DNA of 64,000 nucleotides from Falsirhodobacter flavus (GTDB lineage Bacteria; Pseudomonadota; Alphaproteobacteria; Rhodobacterales; Rhodobacteraceae): the NCBI GenBank assembly GCA_029846755.1, contig JARWBI010000003.1, forward strand, positions 1 to 64,000. The letters run 5' to 3'. How positions within the stretch are numbered: position 1 is the stretch's first letter; every line of letters begins with the position of its first letter. A model generated the notes under the pieces. It was not told where the DNA came from and did not search any database. It was given only the letters and a program-made list of their open reading frames with translations. This document shows, in pieces, positions 35,257 through 44,002 of this stretch. Made by a program: the position numbers and the translations under genes.

Positions 35257-36150
35257 TCAGAACAGGTTCGCGGGCAGCTTGAAATAGCTTCTGCCGTCAG
35301 CCTCGGGGTCCGGAAGCCGTCCGCCGCGCAAATTGAACTGCAACGCATGCAGCATCCGCGCGGGCAGCTTCAGCGTTGCATCCCGCGCCTCGCGCCGGGC
35401 GATGAAATCCTCGCGCGAGGTGCCGCCGCCAAGATGCAGGTTCTCGGCCCGCTGCTGCGCGACGGTGCTTTCCCATTCCGGTTCTGTGCGGTCCTTGGTG
35501 CCGTAATCATGGCCGATGAACAGCCGCGTGTCGTCCGGCAGGGCAAGGATCGCCGTCAGGCTGTCGTAGAGGTCGGAAGCGGAGCCGCCCGGAAAATCCG
35601 CCCGCGAAGTGCCTGCATCCGGCTGCATGAACGTGTCATGCACGAAGGCGGCATCCCCCATGACAAAGCTGATCGATCCCAGCGTATGCCCCGGCGACAG
35701 CATCACCCGCACCTCCAAATCGCCCAGGACGAAGGTTTCGCCATCCTCCAGCAGCCGGTCGAAATCGGCTGTTGGGTCGAAGGCACCGGGCAGGTTGTAG
35801 AAGCCTTCCCACAGATCGGCGATCTGGCGCAGACGCGCCCCCGACCACAGCGGCACGCCTGTCCGCTCGCGCAGCCATGCCCCTGCGGACAGGTGATCGG
35901 CATGGGGATGCGTGTCGAGGATCAGCTTCAGATCCACATCTTGTTCGCGCACCAGCCGCAGCGCCCATTCCGCCGAAGCGCTCGTCGTGCGGCACGAGGC
36001 GGTGTCGAAATCCAGCACGATGTCGATCAACGCCGCCGCGCGTGTTGCCGGATCTATGGCAAGATACTGGCACGACCCCGTTACGGGATCGTGAAAGCCG
36101 ACCACCTCGGGCGAGCCCGCCCCCCGCGATGCGCTTGTCCTGGTCAACAT
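35257..36150 (-). CDS. Metallo-beta-lactamase-fold hydrolase, persulfide dioxygenase-like
   Basis: This 297-residue protein has the motif THPHADHLSAGAWLRE (HxHxDH). The later ligands are in LSPGHTLGS, FMQPDAGTSRADFPGG and FIGHDYG. The DAGT-R-DFPGG block is characteristic of ETHE1/Blh-type persulfide dioxygenases, which use one iron to oxidise glutathione persulfide to sulfite. The ATG at 36150 follows GAAGGAGACGCGGG. It is first in a run with an Lrp regulator and a class-V PLP enzyme, which could supply persulfide. Confidence 0.85.
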   Translation of the reverse strand: MLTRTSASRGAGSPEVVGFHDPVTGSCQYLAIDPATRAAALIDIVLDFDTASCRTTSASAEWALRLVREQDVDLKLILDTHPHADHLSAGAWLRERTGVPLWSGARLRQIADLWEGFYNLPGAFDPTADFDRLLEDGETFVLGDLEVRVMLSPGHTLGSISFVMGDAAFVHDTFMQPDAGTSRADFPGGSASDLYDSLTAILALPDDTRLFIGHDYGTKDRTEPEWESTVAQQRAENLHLGGGTSREDFIARREARDATLKLPARMLHALQFNLRGGRLPDPEADGRSYFKLPANLF

Positions 36151-36214
36151 CCCGCGTCTCCTTCATCCGTCAGACGGGGCGTAGCATGGCGAGGGCGGCC
36201 AGTTCAATCGCGCG

Positions 36215-37987
36215 TCAGATGTCCGGAGAAACCTTCCACTCCCGCAGCTTGTAGACTGTGCCGGGGCGCGGGCGTGGGGCATCGGCGCCTTCGCGCATCC
36301 GGCGCTTGAACGAATGGATCGGCGTTGCGCGGTCGTCGATCCGCACCTCGACCACGGATGGGCCATCATGCGCAAAGGCGGCATCCAACGCGGGGCCGAT
36401 CTGATCGGGGGTATCGACGGTGAAGCCCTTCAGGCCAAGCGCCTCGGCGGCGGCGGCAAAACCGGGGCGGGTGGTGTCGGTTTCCAGCAGCGCCGATTGC
36501 ACGTTCTTGAAGAAAATCTCTTGCCGCAGTTGAATCCAGCCAAGCCGCCCGTTGTTCAACACCACGTTGACGACGCGCTGGCGGAACTGTGCCTGCGTGG
36601 CCAATTCCCCCACGGTATAGGAAAAGGCGCCATCCCCCGCCACGGTCACGATCCGCGTGCCGGGACGCGTTTCCGCAGCGCCGATGGCACCGGGGACAGA
36701 ATATCCAAGCCCGCCCTGCCCGCGTGCGAACAGGAACTGCCGCCCCGGTTTATTCGCCGGGATATACCCCGCGATCCACCCGGCGGAAAAGGACGCGTCG
36801 GACACCACGATATCCTCGTCGCCCAGCCGCCTCGCCAGTTCGGCCATCACGCGCGGCGGCTGGATCGGCACGCTGTCCGATGCGATCTCCTCGGCCTTCT
36901 GCCGCTCGCCCGTCGCCTTGATCTCGGCGATGCGGGCGGCCCAGTCCGGGCGTTCGGGCTGCGGGCCAAGCGCCTTGTGCAGCGCCGACACGATCTCTCG
37001 CACATCGCCCAGAAGCGGCACGGTCGGGCGGAAGGTGCGGCCATGTTCCAGCGGGTCGCAGTCGATCGTGATCGTCGCCTGATCCGGCTTCGGCAAGGTC
37101 CAGTTCATGCCGGTGTTCTGGCTGACCTTGGACCCGCACCAGATGACCAGATCAGCCTCCTGCACCAGTTCGATCGCGGCCCAGGACCCCAGCGGGTTCA
37201 GCACCCCGGCGGCATAGTCGCGCGTCTCCGGCACCGACCCCTTGCCCGAAAGCGAGGTGACGACCAGCCCGCCAAGCCGATCCGCAAAATCGGTCACGAC
37301 CTGCGCCGCGTCCGATCCGTGGACCCCGCCGCCGCAGACCAGCGCGGGCCGCTTGGCGCGCCGGATCAGCGCCGCCGCCTGTGCGATGCTGTCCGCAGGC
37401 GCGGTCGACCGCAGATAGGGCATCCGCACCGTGCGGTCATCGACCAGCGGCGCCGGGGAAGCGCCGTCCCAGTCGGCGTCGAAGATGTCATGCGGGATTA
37501 TGACCGCCACCGGACCGGGGCGCGGCGAGGTCGCAACCCGGAACGCCGTCCGCAGAATGTCCGGCAGCGCCGTGACGGACGGCACCAGCCACGATTCCTT
37601 CGTGCAGGTCTTGAAGAATGCAAGCTGGTCGAACCCCTGGCTCGCGATCCCCTTCTCGCGCAGTTGCAGCCAGTCCAGCGGCAATTCCCCCACGATGCCG
37701 ATCATCGGGATCGACGCGTTCATCGCCTCCAAAAACCCGGCGGGCAGCAGGTTCGCCCCCGGCCCCACGGTCACGTCGCACACGCCCGGCTTGCCCGTCA
37801 GCCGCGCATAGGCGTCGGCGGCATAGGCAGCGTTGCGCTCGTCACGCATCAGAACGTGCCGGATGCGGTTCGACCGGCGCGAGATGCCGTCATGCAGCGC
37901 CGTCGTCTGCCCCCCCGGCATTCCAAACACCGCATCCACACCCGATTGCGCCAGCATCTCGGCCACCAGATCGCCCATGTGAGGCAT
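36215..37987 (-). CDS. Thiamine diphosphate-dependent enzyme (acetolactate synthase-like)
   Basis: This 590-residue enzyme has the three domains of the ThDP decarboxylase/carboligase family. The N-terminal glutamate region is ALHDGISRRSNRIRHVLMRD, with GVDAVFGMPGGQT before it. A central nucleotide-type domain follows (CGGGVHGSDAAQVVTDFADR). The C-terminal ThDP motif is VAGDGAFSYTVGELATQAQF ... NNGRLGW (GDG to NN). The start at 37987 has AAGGAG at good spacing; ATG 37993 overlaps that site. It follows the glycerol-type transporter genes on the same strand and may be the last gene of their operon. Substrate not identifiable. Confidence 0.83.
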   Translation of the reverse strand: MPHMGDLVAEMLAQSGVDAVFGMPGGQTTALHDGISRRSNRIRHVLMRDERNAAYAADAYARLTGKPGVCDVTVGPGANLLPAGFLEAMNASIPMIGIVGELPLDWLQLREKGIASQGFDQLAFFKTCTKESWLVPSVTALPDILRTAFRVATSPRPGPVAVIIPHDIFDADWDGASPAPLVDDRTVRMPYLRSTAPADSIAQAAALIRRAKRPALVCGGGVHGSDAAQVVTDFADRLGGLVVTSLSGKGSVPETRDYAAGVLNPLGSWAAIELVQEADLVIWCGSKVSQNTGMNWTLPKPDQATITIDCDPLEHGRTFRPTVPLLGDVREIVSALHKALGPQPERPDWAARIAEIKATGERQKAEEIASDSVPIQPPRVMAELARRLGDEDIVVSDASFSAGWIAGYIPANKPGRQFLFARGQGGLGYSVPGAIGAAETRPGTRIVTVAGDGAFSYTVGELATQAQFRQRVVNVVLNNGRLGWIQLRQEIFFKNVQSALLETDTTRPGFAAAAEALGLKGFTVDTPDQIGPALDAAFAHDGPSVVEVRIDDRATPIHSFKRRMREGADAPRPRPGTVYKLREWKVSPDI

Positions 37988-38006
37988 CGTCATCTCCTTG
38001 GAAATC

Positions 38007-38029
38007 GGGCCGGGGATCGCCCCCGGCCC
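38007..38029 (-). other. Perfect GC hairpin after the binding-protein gene
   Basis: GGGCCGGGG (38007-38015) and CCCCGGCCC (38021-38029) pair perfectly around ATCGC, between the GlpV-like stop and the ThDP-enzyme start. It has no U-run. It resembles the hairpin that follows tctC at 3969 and may stabilise binding-protein mRNA or reduce read-through. Confidence 0.55.
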
Positions 38030-38035
38030 TATCGG

Positions 38036-39775
38036 TCAGGGTTTCACCTTGCCCGCCGCCCATGCGGCCAGCAGATCTTCGTAAACGACGGTCTCGCCTT
38101 GCGGCTTCTCGTTCTCCAGCTTGCGTTGGGGGGCGAGGTTGCCGTCGGCTTCGGCCTTCGCATACCATTCCTCGGCCGAGGTCTTGGGGTTCATCTTCGG
38201 CCCGCAGACTTTCTGCACATCCGCCCGCTCCAGCCGTTCCATCACGCGGTCCTGCGCCTCGGCCAGATTGTCCAGCGCCTCCTGCACCGTGGTCTCCCCC
38301 GAGATCGCGGTGGAAATGTTGGACCACCAGAGTTGCGACAGTTTCGGGTAATCCGGCACGTTCACCCCCGTCGGCGTCCATGCGACGCGGGCAGGCGAGC
38401 GGTAGAACTCGATCAGCCCACCAAGCTGCGGCGCGCGTTCGGTGAAGCTTTCATGCCGCACCGTGCTGTCGCGGATGAAGGTCAGCCCGACATGCGACTT
38501 CTTCACGTCCACGGTCTTCGAGGTCACGAACTGCGCGTAAAGCCATGCCGCCTTGCGCCGATCCTCGGGCGTGTTCTGAAGCAGCAACCACGATCCGGCG
38601 TCCTGATAGCCCAGCTTCATCCCCTCGTGCCAATAGGCACCGTGGGGCGACGGGGCGACGCGCCATTTGGGCGATCCGTCCTCGTTCACGACCGGCACGC
38701 CTTGCTTGGCGAAATCGGCGACGAAGGCGGTATACCAGAACGCCTGCTGCGCGATCGCGCCGCTGGCCGTCACGGGGCTGTATTCATAGAAGGTCATCCC
38801 CTGCGCCTCGGGCGGGGCGTAATCCTTCAGCCAGCGGATCGAGGTGTCCAGCGCATAGACCGCCGCCGGCCCGTTGATGTCGCCGCCGCGTTCCACCGAA
38901 GACCCGGTCGGGTGGCAATCCTCGACCCGGATGCCCCATTCATCGACCGGCAGCCCGTTCGGCAGCCCCCTGTCGCCCGACCCCGCCATCGAGAACCAAG
39001 CATCGGTGTATCGCCAGCCAAGCGAGGCGTCCTTCTTTCCGTAATCCATGTGGCCCCAGACCTTCTGGCCGTCGATCTCGCCCGCATGGTTGGTGAAGAA
39101 ATCCGAGATGTCCTCATAGGCCGACCAGTTCACCGGCACGCCAAGGTCATAGCCATAGCGTTCCTTGAACGCCGCCTTCAGATTCTCGCGGCTGAACAGA
39201 TCGTGCCGGAACCAGTACAGGTTCGCGAATTGCTGGTCGGGCAGCATATAGAGCTTGCCGTCGGGCGCGGTGGTGAACGACTTGCCCATGAAATCGTCGA
39301 TATCCAGCGTGGGCGAGGTCACATCCGCCCCCTCGCCCGCCATGTATCCGGTCAGGTCCACCGTCCAGCCGTAACGGTAATGTGTGCCAATCAGGTCGCT
39401 GTCGTTGACATAGGCGTCATAGACGTTCTGACCGGATTGAAGCTGGGTCTGCAGCTTCTCGATCACGTCACCTTCCTGAAGCAGGTCATGCGTGACGGTG
39501 ATGCCGGTGATTTCCTTAAACGCCTTGGTCAGGGTCTGGGATTCATAGCTGTGCGTTGGGATCGCCTCGGACACCACGTTGATCGACATACCTGCAAAGG
39601 GCTTCGCGGCATTCTGGAACCACTGCATCTCCTCGACCTGCTGGTCGCGGGTCAGGGTCGACGGCTGGAATTCGCTGTCCACCCATTTGTCGATGGCCGC
39701 GCCGTCCTGCGCATGGGCCATGAAGGCGTACAGGCTGGCGCTTGCCGCAAGAAGGGCGAGCTTCGTCGGTCTCAT
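38036..39775 (-). CDS. GlpV-like polyol ABC transporter substrate-binding protein
   Basis: This 579-residue exported binding protein has signal peptide MRPTKLALLAASASLYAFMA, cleaved near AHAQ. The unusual length and text such as VDSEFQPSTLTRDQQVEEMQ and YDAYVNDSDLIGTHYRYGWT fit the GlpV family of glycerol uptake systems. The start at 39775 has GGAGAAGAAG. It is the periplasmic component of a GlpSTPQUV-type importer whose other genes lie upstream in the same operon. Ligand is probably glycerol or a related polyol. Confidence 0.85.
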   Translation of the reverse strand: MRPTKLALLAASASLYAFMAHAQDGAAIDKWVDSEFQPSTLTRDQQVEEMQWFQNAAKPFAGMSINVVSEAIPTHSYESQTLTKAFKEITGITVTHDLLQEGDVIEKLQTQLQSGQNVYDAYVNDSDLIGTHYRYGWTVDLTGYMAGEGADVTSPTLDIDDFMGKSFTTAPDGKLYMLPDQQFANLYWFRHDLFSRENLKAAFKERYGYDLGVPVNWSAYEDISDFFTNHAGEIDGQKVWGHMDYGKKDASLGWRYTDAWFSMAGSGDRGLPNGLPVDEWGIRVEDCHPTGSSVERGGDINGPAAVYALDTSIRWLKDYAPPEAQGMTFYEYSPVTASGAIAQQAFWYTAFVADFAKQGVPVVNEDGSPKWRVAPSPHGAYWHEGMKLGYQDAGSWLLLQNTPEDRRKAAWLYAQFVTSKTVDVKKSHVGLTFIRDSTVRHESFTERAPQLGGLIEFYRSPARVAWTPTGVNVPDYPKLSQLWWSNISTAISGETTVQEALDNLAEAQDRVMERLERADVQKVCGPKMNPKTSAEEWYAKAEADGNLAPQRKLENEKPQGETVVYEDLLAAWAAGKVKP

Positions 39776-39856
39776 CTTCTTCTCCTCCCGTTGATGACCA
39801 GCCCCTCCCAAGGCATGGCCTTTCCTTCCCCGGACCCTTGCGGGGCGGGAAATTCG

Positions 39857-40141
39857 TCAGCCGAAACGCAGGATCAGCACGCCAAAGGCGACCGAAAGCG
39901 CCAGCGGCTGCCAGAACGCCTCGATATCCGTGGCCCAGACGAAGCCCAGATGCAGGAACGCGGCCAGCAGAAGCGACAGGAACAGCCGGTCGCCCCGCGT
40001 CGTCGGCATCGGCAGCAGCCCCTTGCGTTCTACCGTCGGCCAAAAGATCTGAAGCGCGGTCATCACCGCCAGCATCGCGGCGATCACGGCAAAGAAGATC
40101 GCGGTCGGCGTGGTCCAGGCCATCCATTCCAAGTCGATCAT
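39857..40141 (-). CDS. GlpU-like small membrane protein (DUF2160 type)
   Basis: This 94-residue protein has three hydrophobic stretches: TTPTAIFFAVIAAMLAVMTA, LFLSLLLAAFLHLGFVW and PLALSVAFGVLILRFG. An IFWPTVERKGLLP loop lies between the first two. Position between the permease and binding-protein genes, and size, match GlpU of rhizobial glycerol transporters. Its exact role in transport is unknown in the family. It starts 2 bases after the upstream permease stop. Confidence 0.82.
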   Translation of the reverse strand: MIDLEWMAWTTPTAIFFAVIAAMLAVMTALQIFWPTVERKGLLPMPTTRGDRLFLSLLLAAFLHLGFVWATDIEAFWQPLALSVAFGVLILRFG

Positions 40142-40143
40142 CG

Positions 40144-41004
40144 TCAGACCCTCCCCAAAGCGAAACCCTTGGCGATGTAGTTGCGCACGAACCAGATCAC
40201 CGCGACGCCCGGCAGGATCGTCAGCACCCCCGCCGCCGCCAAGAGCCCCCAGTCCATCCCGGACGAGGACGCCGTCCGCGTCATCGTCGCCACCAGTGGC
40301 CGCGCATCGACCGAGGTGAGCGTGCGGGCCAGAAGCAACTCGATCCACGAGAACATGAAGCAAAAGAACGCCGTCACCCCGATCCCCGACGCGATCAGCG
40401 GCATGAAGATCGTCACGAAGAACCGCGGCAGCGAATAGCCGTCGATCAGCGCCGTCTCGTCGATCTCGCGGGGGATGCCGGACATGAATCCTTCCAGGAT
40501 CCACACCGCCAGCGGCACGACGAACAGCGTATGCGCCAGCGCGACGGCCCAGGGCGTGTCGAACAGCCCCACCGCCGAATACAGCTGAAAGAACGGCAGC
40601 AGGAACACGGCGGGCGGTGCCATGCGGTTGGTGAACAGCCAGAAGAACACATGCTTGTCGCCCAGAAAGCGATAGCGCGAGAAGGCATAGGCCGCAGGCA
40701 GCGCCACCGCCAGCGAGATCGCGGTGTTCAGGCAGACATAGGCAAGCTGGTTCAGAAAGCTCATGTACCATGTCGGATCGGTGAAGATCGTGCGGTAGTT
40801 GTCGAAGGTCGGCTCCACCGGCAGGAAGTCGGATCGGCCCATGACGTTGCCCGGCGTCATCAGCGACATCCGCACGATCCAGTAGACCGGCAACGCCTGA
40901 AAGATCAGATAGGCACCCAGCACGCAGGCGCAGGCAAGGCGGCGCGCCGGAAAGGCGGCGCGGGCGGGGGTGTCCGTGGCCAGACGGGTCTCGATCACGG
41001 TCAT
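40144..41004 (-). CDS. GlpQ-like ABC transporter permease
   Basis: This 286-residue permease has six membrane helices. The EAA coupling loop is GFMSGIPREIDETALIDGYS. It is the MalG-type partner, ending LPGVAVIWFVRNYIAKGFAL. Its ATG overlaps the stop of the other permease. It is predicted to form the membrane channel with the product of 41001 and to be powered by the two ATPases upstream. Confidence 0.88.
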   Translation of the reverse strand: MTVIETRLATDTPARAAFPARRLACACVLGAYLIFQALPVYWIVRMSLMTPGNVMGRSDFLPVEPTFDNYRTIFTDPTWYMSFLNQLAYVCLNTAISLAVALPAAYAFSRYRFLGDKHVFFWLFTNRMAPPAVFLLPFFQLYSAVGLFDTPWAVALAHTLFVVPLAVWILEGFMSGIPREIDETALIDGYSLPRFFVTIFMPLIASGIGVTAFFCFMFSWIELLLARTLTSVDARPLVATMTRTASSSGMDWGLLAAAGVLTILPGVAVIWFVRNYIAKGFALGRV

Positions 41005-41867
41005 GGCTCCCCCTCATTCATCTTGAGGATCGTGTAGAAGACATAGGAAAACAGCAGTATCACAAGGAAATAGATCAGCGAGAACGCCGCCGCCGGGCCA
41101 AGGTCGAACTGCCCCACCGCCATGTTCACCAGCCGCACCGAAAGGAAGGTCGTGCTGGACCCCGGCCCGCCCCCGGTGACGACGAACGGTTCGGTATAGA
41201 TCATGAAGCTGTCCATGAACCGCAGCAGGATCGCGATGGTCAGCACCCCGCGCAGCTTGGGCAGTTCGATATGCCGGAACACCGCCCAGCGGGAGGCGCC
41301 GTCGATCCGCGCCGCCTGATAATACGGCTCGGGGATGGAACACAGCCCGGCAAAGGCCAGCAGGATCACCAGCGGCGTCCAGTGCCACGTGTCCATCAGC
41401 AAAAGCGTGATCCAAGCCGATACAGCGCTGGCGGTATAGTTGTAGTCGATCCCGATCGCGTTCACCCCGCGCCCCAGAAAACCGATGTCCGGGCGGGCAT
41501 AGACCTGCCAGATGGTGCCCACCACGTTGAACGGCACCAGAAGCGGGATCGCGATCAGGATGATCGCCAACGACGATTTCCACCCGACCCGCGGCAGCAG
41601 AAGCGCGATGGCTATGCCCAGCGGGATCTGGATCGCCAACACCAGCGCCGAAAACGCCACCTGCCGCAGGAACGAGGCCTGAATGGTCAGATCGCGCAGC
41701 ACCTCGCGGAACCATTCGACGCCGATGAACACCCGCTGCCCCGGCCCGAAGATGTCCTGAAGCGAATAGTTCACCACCGTCATCAGCGGGATCACCGCGT
41801 TGAAGGCGACCAGCGCAAAGACCGGCACTACCAGAAGCCATGCGCGGTTGTCCTCAAGCTTGTGCAT
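41001..41867 (-). CDS. GlpP-like ABC transporter permease
   Basis: This 288-residue MalF-type permease begins MHKLEDNRAWLLVVPVFALV and contains the coupling motif PEPYYQAARIDGASRWAVFR. Six hydrophobic helices are seen. The ATG at 41867 has GGGGGATC upstream and overlaps the ATPase gene by 14 bases. A start 18 bases earlier is less likely. It pairs with the permease at 40144. Confidence 0.87.
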   Translation of the reverse strand: MHKLEDNRAWLLVVPVFALVAFNAVIPLMTVVNYSLQDIFGPGQRVFIGVEWFREVLRDLTIQASFLRQVAFSALVLAIQIPLGIAIALLLPRVGWKSSLAIILIAIPLLVPFNVVGTIWQVYARPDIGFLGRGVNAIGIDYNYTASAVSAWITLLLMDTWHWTPLVILLAFAGLCSIPEPYYQAARIDGASRWAVFRHIELPKLRGVLTIAILLRFMDSFMIYTEPFVVTGGGPGSSTTFLSVRLVNMAVGQFDLGPAAAFSLIYFLVILLFSYVFYTILKMNEGEP

Positions 41868-42945
41868 CGGCCAGATCCCCCACAAGGCGGTCGCCCGCGA
41901 AAACCAGCGTCGAGGCGGGGCGGAACGCCACCGGAAAGCGCCCCTGCGGCGCAGTCACCCCTTCAGCCAGCCGCATCTTCAGCCTCACAGCCCCCATCGC
42001 CACATCGGCGATACGGTAATGGCCGCGATCCTCCAGCCCCATCATCTCGGCCTCGACCCCGGTTGGGGCGGTGGCGGGTTGCAGCGCTTGCGGGCGCAGA
42101 CCAAGGCTCAGGCCCTCCTGCCCTGCCAGCCGCCGCAGCCCCGGCGCGGAAAGACGGCCGCCGGTGAACCGAATCTCGCCCTCCTCGAAGCGGCAGGGCA
42201 GGAAGTTCATGCCGGGCGATCCGATGAAGCGCCCGACGAAAGCATGGGCGGGGCGTTCATACAGCTCCTCGGGGGTTCCGGCCTGCACCACCTCGCCATC
42301 CGACATCACCACCACCTGATCGGCAAAGGTCAGCGCCTCGGACTGATCGTGCGTCACATAGACCAGCGTAAGCTTCAGCGTCTCGTGCACCAGCTTCAGC
42401 TTGCGGCGCAGGTCGAACTTCACCTGCGGGTCGATCACGGTCAGCGGCTCGTCGAACAGAATCGCGGCCACGTCTTCGCGCACCAATCCCCGGCCCAGCG
42501 AGATCTTCTGCTTCTCCGCCGCCCCAAGACGCGAAGCGCGGCGTTTCAGCAGCGGGCCAAGGTCCAGCATCTCGGCCACCTCGGCCACGCGGCGGGCGAT
42601 GGCGGCAGGCGCGATCTTTCGGTTGCGCAGCGGGAAGGCAAGGTTCTCCTGCACCGTCATCGTGTCGTAAAGCACGGGAAACTGGAACACCTGCGCGATG
42701 TTGCGTTCCTCGGGGCGCAGATCGGTCACGTCGCGCCCGTCGAACAGGATGCGCCCCGCCGTAGGCCGGATCAGCCCCGAGATGATGTTCAGCATCGACG
42801 ACTTGCCGCAGCCCGAAGGGCCAAGCAGCGCATAGGCGCCGCCGTCGCGCCAGACATGGTCGATCCCCTTCAGCGCCAGCCGGGACGGATCGGACAGATC
42901 GCCGTCATAGGAATGGCGAAGGCCGGAAATGGTGATCTCAGCCAT
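41854..42945 (-). CDS. GlpT-like ABC transporter ATPase with degenerate signature motif
   Basis: This 363-residue ATPase has Walker A GPSGCGKSS, Walker B AILFDEPLTVID and the switch His in LVYVTHDQSEAL. A C-terminal regulatory (TOBE-like) domain follows. The usual LSGGQ is replaced by LGAAEKQKISLGRG. It can bind and hydrolyse ATP but offers a poor signature to its partner. The start at 42945 (MAEITISGLRHSY) overlaps the GlpS-like gene end. The two ATPases very probably form a heterodimer. Confidence 0.9.
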   Translation of the reverse strand: MAEITISGLRHSYDGDLSDPSRLALKGIDHVWRDGGAYALLGPSGCGKSSMLNIISGLIRPTAGRILFDGRDVTDLRPEERNIAQVFQFPVLYDTMTVQENLAFPLRNRKIAPAAIARRVAEVAEMLDLGPLLKRRASRLGAAEKQKISLGRGLVREDVAAILFDEPLTVIDPQVKFDLRRKLKLVHETLKLTLVYVTHDQSEALTFADQVVVMSDGEVVQAGTPEELYERPAHAFVGRFIGSPGMNFLPCRFEEGEIRFTGGRLSAPGLRRLAGQEGLSLGLRPQALQPATAPTGVEAEMMGLEDRGHYRIADVAMGAVRLKMRLAEGVTAPQGRFPVAFRPASTLVFAGDRLVGDLADAQA

Positions 42946-44002
42946 GCAGCGCCCCCCGTGCCGGGGCCAGAAGCGTGCCATCCTCGGCAAAGAAATAGAG
43001 GTCCGCCGGGTCGGCAAATCCGGTGAAGGGCGCGCCGATGGGCAGGCTGTGCACCCCGTCCAGCCGGGCGATCCACGGCTGCCCCCCGGCGCGGAAATGG
43101 GCGAAGGTCGACGATCCGTCCACCTCGGCCAGCAGCGTCTCTCCCTCCAGGCGGATCGGGCCGGGGCTTCGCGAAATCCGGTGGGGCTGGAGCCCGACGC
43201 GGCAGCCCATTAGTCCCGCAGGCGCGTGATCGGGCAAGGGCAGCGTCAGATCGCCAAGCGTCAGCCGACCGTCCTGCGCCCGCGCTGCAACCACGTTCAT
43301 CGGCGGCTCGGAGAATATCTCGGCCACCGTGACCGAGGCGGGGTTGCGATAGACCGAATGCGCGGGGCCGGTCTGAAGCACGCGGCCCTCGTGCATAACG
43401 ATGGTGGTGCCGCCCATCTGCAGCGCCTCCTCCGGTTCGGTCGTGGCATAGACGACCGTTTGCCCATCGTGGAACAGCCCGCGCAACTCCTCGCGCAGTC
43501 CCTCGCGCAGTTTGTAGTCGAGGTTCACCAGCGGCTCGTCGAACAGCATCAGCGGGGCATCCTTGGCCAGCGCCCGCGCGATGGCCAGCCGCTGCTGCTG
43601 CCCGCCCGAAAGCTGCGCCGGAAGGCGGTCCAGCAGCGGCTCGATCCGCGCCCGGCGCGCGACGTCGGCGACGCGGCGGGCGATCTCGTCCCGCGCCAGC
43701 CCCTTGCGGCGCAGCGGGGCGGCGATGTTGTCGCGCACCGAAAACGCAGGATAGTTGACGAATTGCTGATAGACGAAAGCGACGTTCCGCTTCGACAACG
43801 GCAGCGCGGTCAGATCCTGTCCTTCCTGTGTCACCGTCCCCGCCGTGGGCCGGTCCAGCCCCGCCAGAACCCGCAGAAGCGAGGTCTTGCCCGCATGGGT
43901 CCGGCCCAGCAGCACGTTGATCCCCGGCGAAAGGGTCAGGTCGATCCCCTCCAGATGCATCGCGCCGTCCACACTGCGGCCAAGGTTCTCCAGCCGGATC
44001 AC
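42938..44002 (-). CDS. GlpS-like ABC transporter ATPase lacking the switch histidine
   Basis: This 354-residue ATPase has Walker A GRTHAGKTS, an intact signature LSGGQQQRLAIARALA and Walker B LMLFDEPLVNLD. The switch region reads VVYATTEPEEAL, with Thr where the His normally stands. The GTG at 44002 (VIRLENLGRS) overlaps the kinase stop as GTGA. It is the complementary half of the GlpT-like ATPase, with one good ATP site expected per dimer. Confidence 0.88.
   Translation of the reverse strand: MIRLENLGRSVDGAMHLEGIDLTLSPGINVLLGRTHAGKTSLLRVLAGLDRPTAGTVTQEGQDLTALPLSKRNVAFVYQQFVNYPAFSVRDNIAAPLRRKGLARDEIARRVADVARRARIEPLLDRLPAQLSGGQQQRLAIARALAKDAPLMLFDEPLVNLDYKLREGLREELRGLFHDGQTVVYATTEPEEALQMGGTTIVMHEGRVLQTGPAHSVYRNPASVTVAEIFSEPPMNVVAARAQDGRLTLGDLTLPLPDHAPAGLMGCRVGLQPHRISRSPGPIRLEGETLLAEVDGSSTFAHFRAGGQPWIARLDGVHSLPIGAPFTGFADPADLYFFAEDGTLLAPARGALHG

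Noticed and set aside
36314-40180. A 1288-codon open frame on the plus strand, one of the longest in the window
   Set aside because: It is the antisense mirror of the ThDP-enzyme and GlpV-like genes, rich in Arg/His/Pro/Gly, with no domain. Such long antisense frames are common at this GC content.
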